DNA from: Bradyrhizobium embrapense
GTDB taxonomy: Bacteria > Pseudomonadota > Alphaproteobacteria > Rhizobiales > Xanthobacteraceae
Assembly (NCBI RefSeq): GCF_001189235.2
Contig: NZ_LFIP02000003.1
Location: 496,001 to 560,000, forward strand
DNA: 64,000 nucleotides
Direction of reading: 5' to 3'
Shown: one piece after another, positions 27,235 to 35,660 of the stretch
How the letters are laid out: each line of letters begins with the position of its first letter
How positions within the stretch are numbered: position 1 is the first letter of the stretch
The notes under the pieces: generated by a model
The model's input: only the letters and a program-made list of their open reading frames with translations
What the model was told of the DNA's origin: nothing
Databases searched by the model: none
Made by a program: the position numbers and the translations under genes

Positions 27235-27509
27235 CCTGCCTGATAACGGGCGCGCTTGCCGTATCTGGATTGCACTCAATCTTGACGTCGTCCCGGCGAA
27301 GGGGGACCGTGCTCGTTCTGCTCTCTTTTCGAGCAGAAGGCGCAGAGAAACGCCGGACGCCGGGCTCCAAGTTCCAACACGGGAATTGTATTAGGAGCTT
27401 TCCTCAATGAGGTTTACTATGTCGTCATCACCGGCCGAGGCTCTGTCCGTAGGCGTCGGTGGCTGAGAGACCACGAGCGCTCCCGCCTGCAAAGCAGAGG
27501 GAGCGCGCC

Positions 27510-27719
27510 ATGGCGCCAGCCAATCCGATTTCTGCCGTCCGTAACTTGGCCGCGGGCGATGCGGCTATTGTCGATCATGCCCGGCTCGTCATCGCCCGCT
27601 CGCTGGAGATCCTCAGAGAGTGCCAGCCCGGAACGTTCCTTGGCGGCCAACGGTGCAAAGAGACTTCTTGCGGCGAGGCGCAACGTCCGGGCTCAGCCGA
27701 ATTTGAGTCCGTGTCGTAA
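27510..27719 (+). CDS. Small hypothetical protein (69 aa)
   Basis: Unrecognised 69-residue protein starting MAPANPISAVRNL. A helical segment rich in Ile, Ala and Arg (VDHARLVIARSLEILREC) is followed by GTFLGGQR, reminiscent of short Bradyrhizobium proteins with a TFLGRQ motif. GAGGGAG lies upstream of the ATG. Coding status is probable but not certain. Confidence 0.5.
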   Translation: MAPANPISAVRNLAAGDAAIVDHARLVIARSLEILRECQPGTFLGGQRCKETSCGEAQRPGSAEFESVS

Positions 27720-27960
27720 ATCGGCTTCAGAGAGTAGACACCTCGGCCTCGCCGATGTTAGCGGCGTGGCGTCGCTCTGTTTCGCTGCTGTTCGCGGGTC
27801 CGTTGCACAATGACCTAACAAGCGAGAACGGCGAAGACCGGAAGAAGCGGCCCCAGCGAGGGGGCACAGGCTGAGGCCGCTCTTGCACTGTGCTATCCAA
27901 GAGCTACCGGCAGGGCCAGCCCTCGAACCTGTGACAACTGGCGCCGTGCGTGGCCAGTTC

Positions 27961-28068
27961 CTAACCGATAAGAAGACAGCTGACGCCGACGATGAGCGCG
28001 AGAAACGATAATCCCGCGATGCTCAGGAAGCCGCGGTCCAGGCCGTCCATTTTTTCCAATCTGAACAT
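27961..28068 (-). CDS. Candidate small single-helix membrane protein (35 aa)
   Basis: A 35-codon ORF starting MFRLEKMDGLDRG followed by about 20 hydrophobic residues with one Cys and ending LLIG. Predicted single transmembrane helix with a short charged N-terminus. The ribosome site is weak (GAGGCG), which lowers confidence. It resembles other tiny membrane ORFs in this window in size and layout. Confidence 0.45.
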   Translation of the reverse strand: MFRLEKMDGLDRGFLSIAGLSFLALIVGVSCLLIG

Positions 28069-28156
28069 CTAGGCAGTCTGCGCCTCGGTCCTGCCGAGGG
28101 CATTTAAGTATGCATGTCAGCACGGGTGCCCTAATTCGTCGGCGTCAAAAATGGAT

Positions 28157-28187
28157 CGGCCCCAGCGAGAGGGGCAAGCTGGGGCCG
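28157..28187. terminator. Strong intergenic hairpin
   Basis: CGGCCCCAGC and GCTGGGGCCG form a perfect 10-bp stem with an 11-base loop, followed by TCCTTCATT on the + strand. A less perfect relative (CGGCCCCAGCGAGGGGGC) lies at about 27851-27885, suggesting a small intergenic repeat. The rest of 28069-28478 contains nothing I can support as a gene. Confidence 0.5.
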
Positions 28188-28478
28188 TCCTTCATTCCGT
28201 CGTCGCGCCCCGCCAGTGCCGACAATCGGGCGGACCCTCTACTAGGCTAGAAAAAATATCATAATGAAAATCCTGCCCAGCGTTTGCAGGATAGGCGTGG
28301 ACGCGAGTTCCTGGAATCACAAGGATGAATCGCGTTTGAAAAGGCTGCCGCCTTTTCCCGACACCGCATCGGCGGACCAATCCGGCGTTGGACGTCCGAT
28401 CAGCGGGAGAGGGCGGAATTCGCGATCCGGCCGCCACCGACAGTGGGGTGCACGGGTCGAGACGCGTCGCCGCCCGCG

Positions 28479-28712
28479 TCAGGGCCGTTTGGGACCGGTT
28501 GCCCGGATCCGCCGAAGCAATTTCTTGTCGGTGTCCAGGAAGCCTTCGAGATGCGAAGCGAATTGATAGCTAGGCGCCAACCTTCGCCAGGATCGCGCCA
28601 GCAGTTCGTAATCCTTGCGGGAGGTTTCGTCGCCCGACGTTGCGGCGCGTTGGTCGGCATCGTCGGCCAATAGCTGACATTTCGCAATCTCGCCGGTTGA
28701 ATCGTGCAGCAT
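28479..28712 (-). CDS. Small hypothetical protein (77 aa)
   Basis: Unrecognised 77-residue soluble protein. It starts MLHDSTGEIAKCQLLADDAD and continues helical with SRKDYELLARSWRRLAPSYQ, ending in a basic tail. AAGGA lies at suitable distance upstream of the ATG. The pattern of spaced Leu and acidic residues suggests a small helical bundle. It precedes no gene in the same direction before 27961. Confidence 0.65.
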   Translation of the reverse strand: MLHDSTGEIAKCQLLADDADQRAATSGDETSRKDYELLARSWRRLAPSYQFASHLEGFLDTDKKLLRRIRATGPKRP

Positions 28713-28768
28713 CGCTGTCCTTCATAGAGGAGGATGCATCGGACAGATCAACTCGCCCGTGATCGACC

Positions 28769-28939
28769 TTAGCTGATGTTGAGCCTCAAGGCCCGCAGTT
28801 GCGCTGCGACGAGGCGTAACTCGTCAGCCATTTGTGCATTGCGGAGGCGGGTCTCGCTCACGGTTGAGATGTCCGCTACCAGCGCCCGCTCCGAGGCCGT
28901 CTGCTCCAGTTGCTCGATACGTCTTTCGATCTCGGTCAT
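28769..28939 (-). CDS. Small hypothetical helical protein (56 aa)
   Basis: Unrecognised 56-residue protein beginning MTEIERRIEQLEQTASERAL, a heptad-like amphipathic start, and ending VAAQLRALRLNIS. Predicted to be wholly helical and perhaps dimeric. It lies upstream of the 77-residue gene on the same strand, 56 bases apart, so they may be cotranscribed. The start is chosen at the ATG because sequence upstream of it is not protein-like. Confidence 0.55.
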   Translation of the reverse strand: MTEIERRIEQLEQTASERALVADISTVSETRLRNAQMADELRLVAAQLRALRLNIS

Positions 28940-29052
28940 GACCCATCCCCCGTCCGATATCGTGACGCGGGCATCGTGAGCCGCCTTGCAAGCGTCCGCA
29001 CTAACATTTGCAAAGCGCCCGCTGGATTTCCGGCACCGGACGCTCGCGGCGT

Positions 29053-29451
29053 TCAGGCGCGCAGGATCATGCCAGCCAGGCCTCGCGCCATTGCGCGATG
29101 GTCGAGCGGTTTTTCCCACAGCGGGACATCTGCGAACTCACTATTGATCACGATCCTGTCGTATCCCGAGGTGAACAGGATCGGTATGCCGCGCGCCTTC
29201 AGCTCGCGTGCGACGGGATAGATCATCTGCTTGCGGATATTCACGTCGAGCACGGCGCCGTCGATCACACCGCCATCGTTTACGATGCGAAGCGCATCGT
29301 CGATGTCGCCGGCAGGGCCGACGATGTCTGCACCGAGTGACCGGAGCGCACTGCTCACGTCGTCGGCGAGGAAATACTCGTCTTCAACGATCAGGACGCG
29401 ACGTCCGGTCAGAAGCGCACGCTCGCGCAAATTGGCGACCAAATCAGACAT
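29053..29451 (-). CDS. Single-domain response regulator
   Basis: Receiver-only protein of 132 residues. The acidic pocket is IVEDEYF (Glu23, Asp24), the phosphoacceptor is Asp69 in VLDVNI, and the switch and Lys are in LFTSGYD and LWEKPLD. No output domain follows, so it must signal by protein contact or act as a phosphate sink. It is divergent from cheB with about 100 bases between. The HWE-type kinase at 31116 is an obvious candidate partner because HWE kinases often use receiver-only proteins. Confidence 0.88.
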   Translation of the reverse strand: MSDLVANLRERALLTGRRVLIVEDEYFLADDVSSALRSLGADIVGPAGDIDDALRIVNDGGVIDGAVLDVNIRKQMIYPVARELKARGIPILFTSGYDRIVINSEFADVPLWEKPLDHRAMARGLAGMILRA

Positions 29452-29548
29452 ATCGACCCCGGCCACGCTTCGGCGTGCAACCACAGCGAAATTGGAACAT
29501 AGGACGAAAGCCTGCCTTGTTGCAAACAATGTTGGAAAGGCTAGTTCC

Positions 29549-30559
29549 ATGGCCAACCGCGACATCATCGTCATCGGCGGCTCGGCCGGAGCGACAGCAC
29601 CGCTGAAGGCCATACTCGGCCGGCTGCCGCGGGATCTTCCGGCTGCGATCTTCATCGTCTTGCACATCCCGGCTCACGGCATCGGCATTCTCTCGACGGT
29701 CGCCAGCGCGGCCGGCAAGCTGCCGGTCCGGCAGGCGGAAAGCGGCATGGTGATCGAGAACGGCCACGTCTATCTGGCGGCGCCGGACAACCATCTCCTG
29801 ATCCAGGACGGCCATCTGATGCTCGGCCGCGGTCCGCGCGAGAACTTGGCGCGGCCCGCCATCGACCCGTTGTTCCGCTCGGCCGCTCTCCACTACGGGC
29901 CACGCGTGATCGGCGTGGTGCTGAGCGGGCTGTTGTCAGACGGGGCGGCAGGTCTGAATGCCGTCAAGCGCTGCGGCGGGATCGCGCTGGTCCAGGACCC
30001 GCAGGACGCCATTTCCGACGAGATGCCACTACGGGCCCTGGAAGCGACCACGGTCGATCTCTGCATCCCGGGCGTGCGGCTTGGCGACGTGCTTTCGGAT
30101 CTGGTCCACGAGCGTCCAGGCGCAGTCCTGCCGATCCCGCCGGAGATCGTGCTGGAGGTGAAGATCGCCGCGGGCGAACGCATCGGCAGCGATACCCTGG
30201 TCGACATTGCGGATCCCGCGCCACTGACCTGTCCGGGATGTGGTGGCGTCCTGTCGGTCCTGAGGATGGGACACCCACTGCGGTTTCGCTGTCAGGTCGG
30301 CCACGCTTATACCGCAGACGCACTCGCCAAGGAGCAGGAGAGCCGGGTCGACGAGGCGCTTCGGGTCGCCCTGCGCATCATCGAGGAGCGTGCCGAACTG
30401 GTGCACCGGATGGCCGAGGATGGCCGCCAAAGCGGTCGCCCCGCGGTCGCGCAGATGTACGATGCGCGCGCCGCTGAATATCGTGAATATGCCGATATGA
30501 TCCGCCAGGTCGTGCTACAATCGCTCGATCCGAAGCGACCGGCGCGGAAGGAACGGTGA
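29549..30559 (+). CDS. cheB: CheB-type protein-glutamate methylesterase without receiver domain
   Basis: Protein of 336 residues consisting of the CheB catalytic domain from its first residue: Ser12 in GGSAGA, His39 in VLHIPAH and Asp131 in SGLLSDGAAG supply the triad. The tail contains CPGCGG and RFRCQVGHAY, a probable small zinc ribbon, then a helical end. Lacking a receiver, it is not of the classical chemotaxis type but the stand-alone kind found with CheB-CheR kinases. GGAAAGG precedes the ATG. Its stop overlaps the next start by one base. Confidence 0.9.
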   Translation: MANRDIIVIGGSAGATAPLKAILGRLPRDLPAAIFIVLHIPAHGIGILSTVASAAGKLPVRQAESGMVIENGHVYLAAPDNHLLIQDGHLMLGRGPRENLARPAIDPLFRSAALHYGPRVIGVVLSGLLSDGAAGLNAVKRCGGIALVQDPQDAISDEMPLRALEATTVDLCIPGVRLGDVLSDLVHERPGAVLPIPPEIVLEVKIAAGERIGSDTLVDIADPAPLTCPGCGGVLSVLRMGHPLRFRCQVGHAYTADALAKEQESRVDEALRVALRIIEERAELVHRMAEDGRQSGRPAVAQMYDARAAEYREYADMIRQVVLQSLDPKRPARKER

Positions 30560-30828
30560 TGGCCAGCGCTGAGCATGCGAGCTGGGCCCAACAGTTGCAG
30601 TCCGAACGCGCGCTCCTGGCAAAAGCGGAGATCGACATCGAGGAGGGCTGGAGACGCGTCCGCAATCAGCAGGAGCTGCTGGATTGGCTGCAGCAGGCAG
30701 GCCACGACACCGAGCAGGCCGAACGTCTGGTCAACCTGCTCAAGCGAACCCTCGTCGAGTGGGAGCGGCACCGTACGCTGATCGTGCAGCGGGTAGCCTA
30801 CCTCGAGGATCAGTTGACGTCCCACTAG
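30559..30828 (+). CDS. Small hypothetical helical protein coupled to cheB
   Basis: Unrecognised 89-residue protein, strongly helical and charged (EKAEIDIEEGWRR-like segment, then QEELLDWLQQAGHDTEQAERL-like segment). The ATG overlaps the cheB stop (TGATG), so translation is probably coupled. No signal or membrane segment. It may be a small partner of the signalling proteins around it, but that is inference from position. Confidence 0.7.
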   Translation: MASAEHASWAQQLQSERALLAKAEIDIEEGWRRVRNQQELLDWLQQAGHDTEQAERLVNLLKRTLVEWERHRTLIVQRVAYLEDQLTSH

Positions 30829-31115
30829 CCGCTCTGGAGCCGGGACCGGATGCGAAGCCGTCCTGAATTCGCACTTCTGGTAAGGCAGCCGAAGGAACCG
30901 TCGCCGCGATCGATCATTTTCGTTGCTGACCGGGGGTGCGTTTGGGCTCGGGCGTTCGGTCCCGGATGGCGGTCGCGGGCGAGCCGGAGGCGTGCCATCG
31001 TCGAAGTTTCCAAGGCATTGGAGAATTCCTACTTATTCCATTGGGATAGCAGCAAACTCTGCTATCTACGGGGAGCCGGCGAGGCGCCAGCAAAAGAGTG
31101 AGAGCCGCTGCAATC

Positions 31116-34100
31116 ATGGATGACGTTGGCCAACCCAAAAGCAGAGACGAAGAGCGTCAGTCCAAGGCGCCGCTGATCATCGGTGTGGGCGCGTCCGCAG
31201 GCGCCCTGGACAGCATCGAGCGGTTTTTCTCCAGGCTCAGGCTCACCCCGGACCAGGCCATCGTTCTGATCATGCAGTATCGGGATGGCATCGAGGACGC
31301 CCGGTTGCGTGCCGCGCTGCAGCGATCGGAAGGCGCCAAACTGCTCGAGATCACGGATGGTCAGGTCGCCGAGGGGGGCGCGATCCATGTTTGCCCCTCC
31401 GATATGATCACCACCATCCATGGCGACCGTTTCGCTGTCCGGCGCGCCGAGCAAGCGCGCGGCGAGCGAGCGACCATCGACAGCTTCCTGGTGACCCTGG
31501 CGGAGGAACATGCCGAGCAATCGATCGGCGTCGTGCTGGCCGGCACGGGCGGGGATGGCACCCTCGGGGTTGCAACGCTGAAGGACCACGGTGGTCTGGC
31601 GATTGCTGAGCGCATCGGGGACGGCCAGTCCGACCCGCACGAGGAAGGCAATTCGGCCGTCGCGATCGCGGACTTTGTGCTGCCGCCCGAGGACATTCCA
31701 GAGCATATCGACGTTTATGCCCGCCACTTGCGCCGGCTCGAGGAGAAACAGGGGTTCGACGAGGTGCTGGCGGCGGCCGCCAGTTCGCTCGCCCGCATTG
31801 CCGACATCCTGCGCAACAAGACCGGAAATGACTTCCACGGCTACAAGCAGAACACCTTCCTGCGCCGCGTCCAGCGCCGAATGCAAGTGGTGCAGATCGA
31901 CGACATATCCGCCTACGTCGATTTCCTGAGGAACGATAAGGACGAGGCGCAGCATCTCTTCAACGACCTCCTGATCGGTGTCACCGAGTTTTTCCGGGAC
32001 AAGAAGGAGTTCGATGTTCTGGAAACGCAGATCGTCCCGAAGCTATTCGAAGGCAAAGGCACGGGCCAGCAGGTGCGGGTCTGGGTGCTCGGTTGCGCCA
32101 CGGGGGAGGAGGCCTACTCGATCGGCATCCTGCTGCGTGAGCATATGGCGAGCCTCGATTCCGTGCCTCAGGTGCAGATCTTCGCGACCGATATCGACGG
32201 GCGGGCCCTCGCCACCGCGCGGGTCGGGCGTTATCGCACCAGCATCGAAAACGACATGACGCCGGAGCGGCTCGCGCGCTGGTTCGTGCGCGAGGGCGAC
32301 ACCTATTGCGTGGTCAAGGAACTGCGCGAAATGTGCATCTTCTCGCAGCACAACGTGATCAAGGACGCACCGTTCTCCAAGCTCGACCTGGTGTCGTGCC
32401 GCAATCTCCTCATCTATCTCAATGCCGAATTGCAGAACCGTGTCATTCCGCTGTTTCACTTCGCGCTGCTGCCGGATCGCTTCCTTTTTCTTGGCAACTC
32501 CGAGAACGTCACGCGGCATCCGAAGCTATTCGCGCCGGTCGACCGCCGCGCGCGCATTTTCAAGAAGCTCGAGACCGGGACGCGGCTTCCGCCCGAATTC
32601 CCGATCACCACGGCAGCCGGGCGAGCCGCCGTCGACATCCCGCCGGTGCGCTCCATGGGCCCCGATGTCGGCCTCGAGCGGCGCGCACAACGGCTCGCAG
32701 AGCGCTATGCGCCGGCCTATGTGATTACCGACGAGAGTTTCCACATTCTGCACTTCTCCGGCCGCACCGGCCGCTACATCGAGCCGACGGCGGGCACGGC
32801 GACGCTCGACCTGCTGCAACTCGTGCATCGCGACCTCAGGCTCGAGCTGCGCACCGCACTGAGCCGGGCTGCGGAGATTAATGAGGCCGCGCATGCCGAG
32901 CAGGTGCAGCTCGGGGTCAATGGGCATCGCGTGCTGGTCGATATCACGGTCGAGCCGATTCCGGACGCGCCCGCGGGACACCGCAATTTCGTGGTTCTCT
33001 TCAAGGATGGCCCGATCCGTCCCGTCGACCATCCCGAGAACAATCGCGACGTCCTGGTCCGGACCGAGCATGTGGAGCGGCTGGAGAGCGAACTGCGGGC
33101 CACCCGCGAGCGTCTGCAAGCCACCATCGAGGAGCTCGAAAGCACCAACGAGGAGCTGAAGTCCTCCAACGAGGAATACCAGTCGCTCAATGAGGAGCTG
33201 CAGTCGGCCAACGAGGAGCTGGAGACCTCGCGCGAGGAATTGCAGTCGGTCAACGAAGAGCTGACCACGGTCAACGGCGAGCTGGCACACCGCGTGCAGG
33301 AACTGACCCGAGCCACCAGCGACCTGAAGAATTTCCTCGAGAGCACCCAGATCGCAACCGTGTTCCTGGACAACGACCTCAAAGTAATGAACTTCACCCC
33401 CGCGATCACGCAATTGCTGCATCTGGTCGAGACCGATGTCGGCCGTCCGATCGCGCATATCAAGGCGCGCATCCCCATCGAGGAGCTCTATGATGACGTC
33501 CGGCGCGTGCTTCGGACATTGGCGAGCGCCGAACGCGAGCTGACCGCGCCCGACAGCGGCACCCGCTACATCGTGCGCATCCTGCCTTACCGGAGCATCG
33601 ACAATTTCATTGCCGGCGTCGTGATCACCTTCATCGATGTCACTGCGATCACGCGAGCGGAGGAACGGCAGCGGCTGCTGCTCGCCGAGCTGCAGCACCG
33701 CGTCCGCAACACGCTCGGCGTGGTGCGTTCGATCGCGCGGCGCTCGGCCGAGACCAGCACCAGCGTCGAGGACTACGCATCGCATCTTGACGGCCGTCTC
33801 AACGCCTTTGCGCGAACGCAGTCGCTGGTGACGCGCGATCCGGAAGGCGGCGTTGACCTGGAATTCCTCGTGGTCGAGGAATTGCTGGCCTATAACGCGC
33901 GGGAGGGCGAGCAACTGAGGGTCTCGGGCCCTAAGATCCGCCTGCAGCCCAAGGCGGCAGAGACGTTCGCGTTGGCGATCCACGAGCTTGCGACCAACGC
34001 CCTGAAATATGGCGCGCTCAGCCAGATGGCCGGACGGATCGAGGTGTCCTGGCGCATCGACGATGCGGCCGACACGCGGCAGCTGGTGTTCGATTGGCGC

Positions 34101-34286
34101 GAGCGGGGCGGCCCCGCGGTGACGCCACCGAGCCGCAGGGGATTCGGATCAGAGCTGCTGGAGCGGACGCTGGCGTTCGAGTTCAAGGCCAAGAGCACAC
34201 TCGATTTCAATCCGTCGGGACTTCACTGCACGATCGCGATACCGATGAGCCCGCAGGCCATCCATACGCCGAGCATGGGGAGTTGA
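31116..34286 (+). CDS. CheB-CheR-PAS-HWE hybrid sensor histidine kinase
   Basis: Protein of 1056 residues. Domains in order: CheB-like (about 15-195), CheR methyltransferase (about 215-470; TEFFRDKKEF, LGCATGEEAYSIG for SAM), a PAS-like region (about 535-640), a long coiled coil with repeated ESTNEELKSSNEEYQSLNEE (about 652-735), a second PAS (about 740-850) and an HWE-type kinase (about 855-1050; QHRVRN with His861, HELATNALKYGAL, DWRERGGP). In the CheB part Ser27 and Asp147 are present but the catalytic His is replaced by Tyr55 (MQYRDG), so methylesterase activity is doubtful. No ribosome site fixes the start; a GTG 18 bases upstream is possible. The next gene starts 1 base after the stop. 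Confidence 0.92.
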   Translation: MDDVGQPKSRDEERQSKAPLIIGVGASAGALDSIERFFSRLRLTPDQAIVLIMQYRDGIEDARLRAALQRSEGAKLLEITDGQVAEGGAIHVCPSDMITTIHGDRFAVRRAEQARGERATIDSFLVTLAEEHAEQSIGVVLAGTGGDGTLGVATLKDHGGLAIAERIGDGQSDPHEEGNSAVAIADFVLPPEDIPEHIDVYARHLRRLEEKQGFDEVLAAAASSLARIADILRNKTGNDFHGYKQNTFLRRVQRRMQVVQIDDISAYVDFLRNDKDEAQHLFNDLLIGVTEFFRDKKEFDVLETQIVPKLFEGKGTGQQVRVWVLGCATGEEAYSIGILLREHMASLDSVPQVQIFATDIDGRALATARVGRYRTSIENDMTPERLARWFVREGDTYCVVKELREMCIFSQHNVIKDAPFSKLDLVSCRNLLIYLNAELQNRVIPLFHFALLPDRFLFLGNSENVTRHPKLFAPVDRRARIFKKLETGTRLPPEFPITTAAGRAAVDIPPVRSMGPDVGLERRAQRLAERYAPAYVITDESFHILHFSGRTGRYIEPTAGTATLDLLQLVHRDLRLELRTALSRAAEINEAAHAEQVQLGVNGHRVLVDITVEPIPDAPAGHRNFVVLFKDGPIRPVDHPENNRDVLVRTEHVERLESELRATRERLQATIEELESTNEELKSSNEEYQSLNEELQSANEELETSREELQSVNEELTTVNGELAHRVQELTRATSDLKNFLESTQIATVFLDNDLKVMNFTPAITQLLHLVETDVGRPIAHIKARIPIEELYDDVRRVLRTLASAERELTAPDSGTRYIVRILPYRSIDNFIAGVVITFIDVTAITRAEERQRLLLAELQHRVRNTLGVVRSIARRSAETSTSVEDYASHLDGRLNAFARTQSLVTRDPEGGVDLEFLVVEELLAYNAREGEQLRVSGPKIRLQPKAAETFALAIHELATNALKYGALSQMAGRIEVSWRIDDAADTRQLVFDWRERGGPAVTPPSRRGFGSELLERTLAFEFKAKSTLDFNPSGLHCTIAIPMSPQAIHTPSMGS

Positions 34287-34287
34287 G

Positions 34288-35034
34288 ATGCATTCCCCGA
34301 TGCTCGAGAGGAATCTGGCGCAACCGGTGATCCGGCGGCTCAGCGCCTTGCGCCAATTGTCCGAGCGGGGGATCGCGCTTCTGCAGCAGGCGATCCAGGA
34401 CGGGCTGCAGCGTGCCCGCCCGGGCGAAGACCTCGTCAGCGAGGGCGATCCGATCGACAGCGTGAGGATCATCCTGTCGGGCTGGCTCGCCCGCTACAAG
34501 ACGCTGGAGGATGGCCGGCGCCAGATCGTCAATTTTGTTTTGCCGGGCGATTGCTGCGATGCCTGCGTCTATCTGCTGTCGGTGATGGATCACTCGATCG
34601 GTGCGCTCACACCGGTCACTTATGCCGTGATCGCGCGCGGGGCGTTCGAGCAGCTGCTGGCAAGCGATCGTTCGCTGGCGGAAGCCATGTGGTGCGAAAC
34701 CATGGTGAACAGTGCGATCCAGCGCGAATGGACCGTCAATATCGGCCGGCGCGTGGCGCTGGAACGAATCGCGCACTTGTTGTGCGAACTCTATGAGCGG
34801 CTGCTTCCGGTCGACATGATCGAGGATGGCTCCTGTCTGTTCCCGATTACGCAAATGGACCTGGCCGATGCCACCGGCCTGTCCGTGGTCCATGTCAACA
34901 GGACGTTGCAGGAGCTGCGCGCCTCCGGACTGATTGTGCTGCGCGATCGCACCTTGACGATTACCGATCTGAAGGTCCTCAAGGATACTGCACTGTTCTC
35001 GGCCGACTATTTGCACACCAAACGGCGCGGCTAG
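34288..35034 (+). CDS. Crp/Fnr-family transcriptional regulator
   Basis: Protein of 248 residues with a cNMP-binding-like domain (PGEDLVSEGDPIDSVRIILS, then RQIVNFVLPGDCCDAC) and a C-terminal winged helix (ITQMDLADATGLSVVHVNRT). It starts one base after the kinase stop, so the two are almost certainly cotranscribed; the regulator may act in the same signalling path. The Cys pair in GDCCDAC lies in the effector domain and could be redox-active, which is only speculation. A related branch in rhizobia includes regulators of stress genes. Confidence 0.88.
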   Translation: MHSPMLERNLAQPVIRRLSALRQLSERGIALLQQAIQDGLQRARPGEDLVSEGDPIDSVRIILSGWLARYKTLEDGRRQIVNFVLPGDCCDACVYLLSVMDHSIGALTPVTYAVIARGAFEQLLASDRSLAEAMWCETMVNSAIQREWTVNIGRRVALERIAHLLCELYERLLPVDMIEDGSCLFPITQMDLADATGLSVVHVNRTLQELRASGLIVLRDRTLTITDLKVLKDTALFSADYLHTKRRG

Positions 35035-35135
35035 GCGCTCTCTGCGAATTCCGTTTCCAGCCTTAACATATTTGAAGTCGCGCCAGGCTCCCTTGCATTA
35101 CAGTACCCGTCCAAGACGAGGTAGGGGAGGACGCC

Positions 35136-35351
35136 ATGCTCGACGGTGCGACCGCGGCAGTGCTTCGCGCGGTGCTCGACGAGGTCTGCGGCGACATTCC
35201 ACGTTCCGACACGGCACGGCGGACTGATGTGGCATCGGGCCTGCTACGGGCGGTTCGCGAGGGACATTCGTCCATTGAAGAGCTCAGACGGGCCGGCCGC
35301 GCCGCGTTGCGCGCCATCCCAGGCATGTGGCCCCGAAGGGACATCGGCTGA
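35136..35351 (+). CDS. Small hypothetical protein (71 aa)
   Basis: Unrecognised 71-residue soluble protein beginning MLDGATAAVLRAVLDEVCGD. It has three likely helices and ends PGMWPRRDIG. GGGGAGGA upstream of the ATG and the terminator at 35373 support a real monocistronic gene. I recall similar short proteins in many Bradyrhizobium genomes, but no function. Confidence 0.7.
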   Translation: MLDGATAAVLRAVLDEVCGDIPRSDTARRTDVASGLLRAVREGHSSIEELRRAGRAALRAIPGMWPRRDIG

Positions 35352-35372
35352 ACTACGAGAACTCCACTCGAA

Positions 35373-35400
35373 CCCCGGGCTCGCAATCCGTGAGCCGGGG
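35373..35400 (+). terminator. Terminator of the 71-aa gene
   Basis: CCCCGGGCTC and GAGCCGGGG form a 9-bp stem with one bulged G, followed by CTCTCTTT. It starts 21 bases after the stop. Confidence 0.7.
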
Positions 35401-35577
35401 CTCTCTTTCGTCAATCGGTGTGCGCAGCGGGCGCCGATCGTGCACTCGATCAATAGAGCTCTATCGCTAAGAAGGCCTCCCGAAGCGAGCTTCTCGCCGC
35501 TGGAGAGCTGCCGATCCGCGTAGGAACTTTGCCTCCTCGGACAGATTGTCAGCATGAAGTGAGCGGAGGAGGCTTGC

Positions 35578-35652
35578 ATGAACCAGCTGATTTATCTGGT
35601 GGGACTGATCGTGGTCATTCTCGCGATTCTGTCGTTCTTCGGACTGCGGTAG
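35578..35652 (+). CDS. Small single-helix membrane protein (24 aa)
   Basis: A 24-codon ORF starting MNQLIYLVG and ending SFFGLR, almost entirely hydrophobic between residues 4 and 22. GGAGGAGG sits 6 bases before the ATG, an excellent ribosome site. It ends 8 bases before the next membrane-protein gene, so both are probably translated from one mRNA. Proteins of this exact style are widespread and annotated only as hypothetical. Confidence 0.75.
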   Translation: MNQLIYLVGLIVVILAILSFFGLR

Positions 35653-35660
35653 GGCGCACC

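Noticed and set aside
29494..29518. GGAAC-N16-CCTT upstream of cheB, with similar one-mismatch sites at 24826, 37288, 43670 and 61868
   Set aside because: Not listed as promoters because one -10 base deviates; kept only as notes in the gene entries.
30893..30923. GGAAC followed by CGTT upstream of the hybrid kinase
   Set aside because: The spacer is 22 bases, too long for the sigma-EcfG consensus of 16-17.
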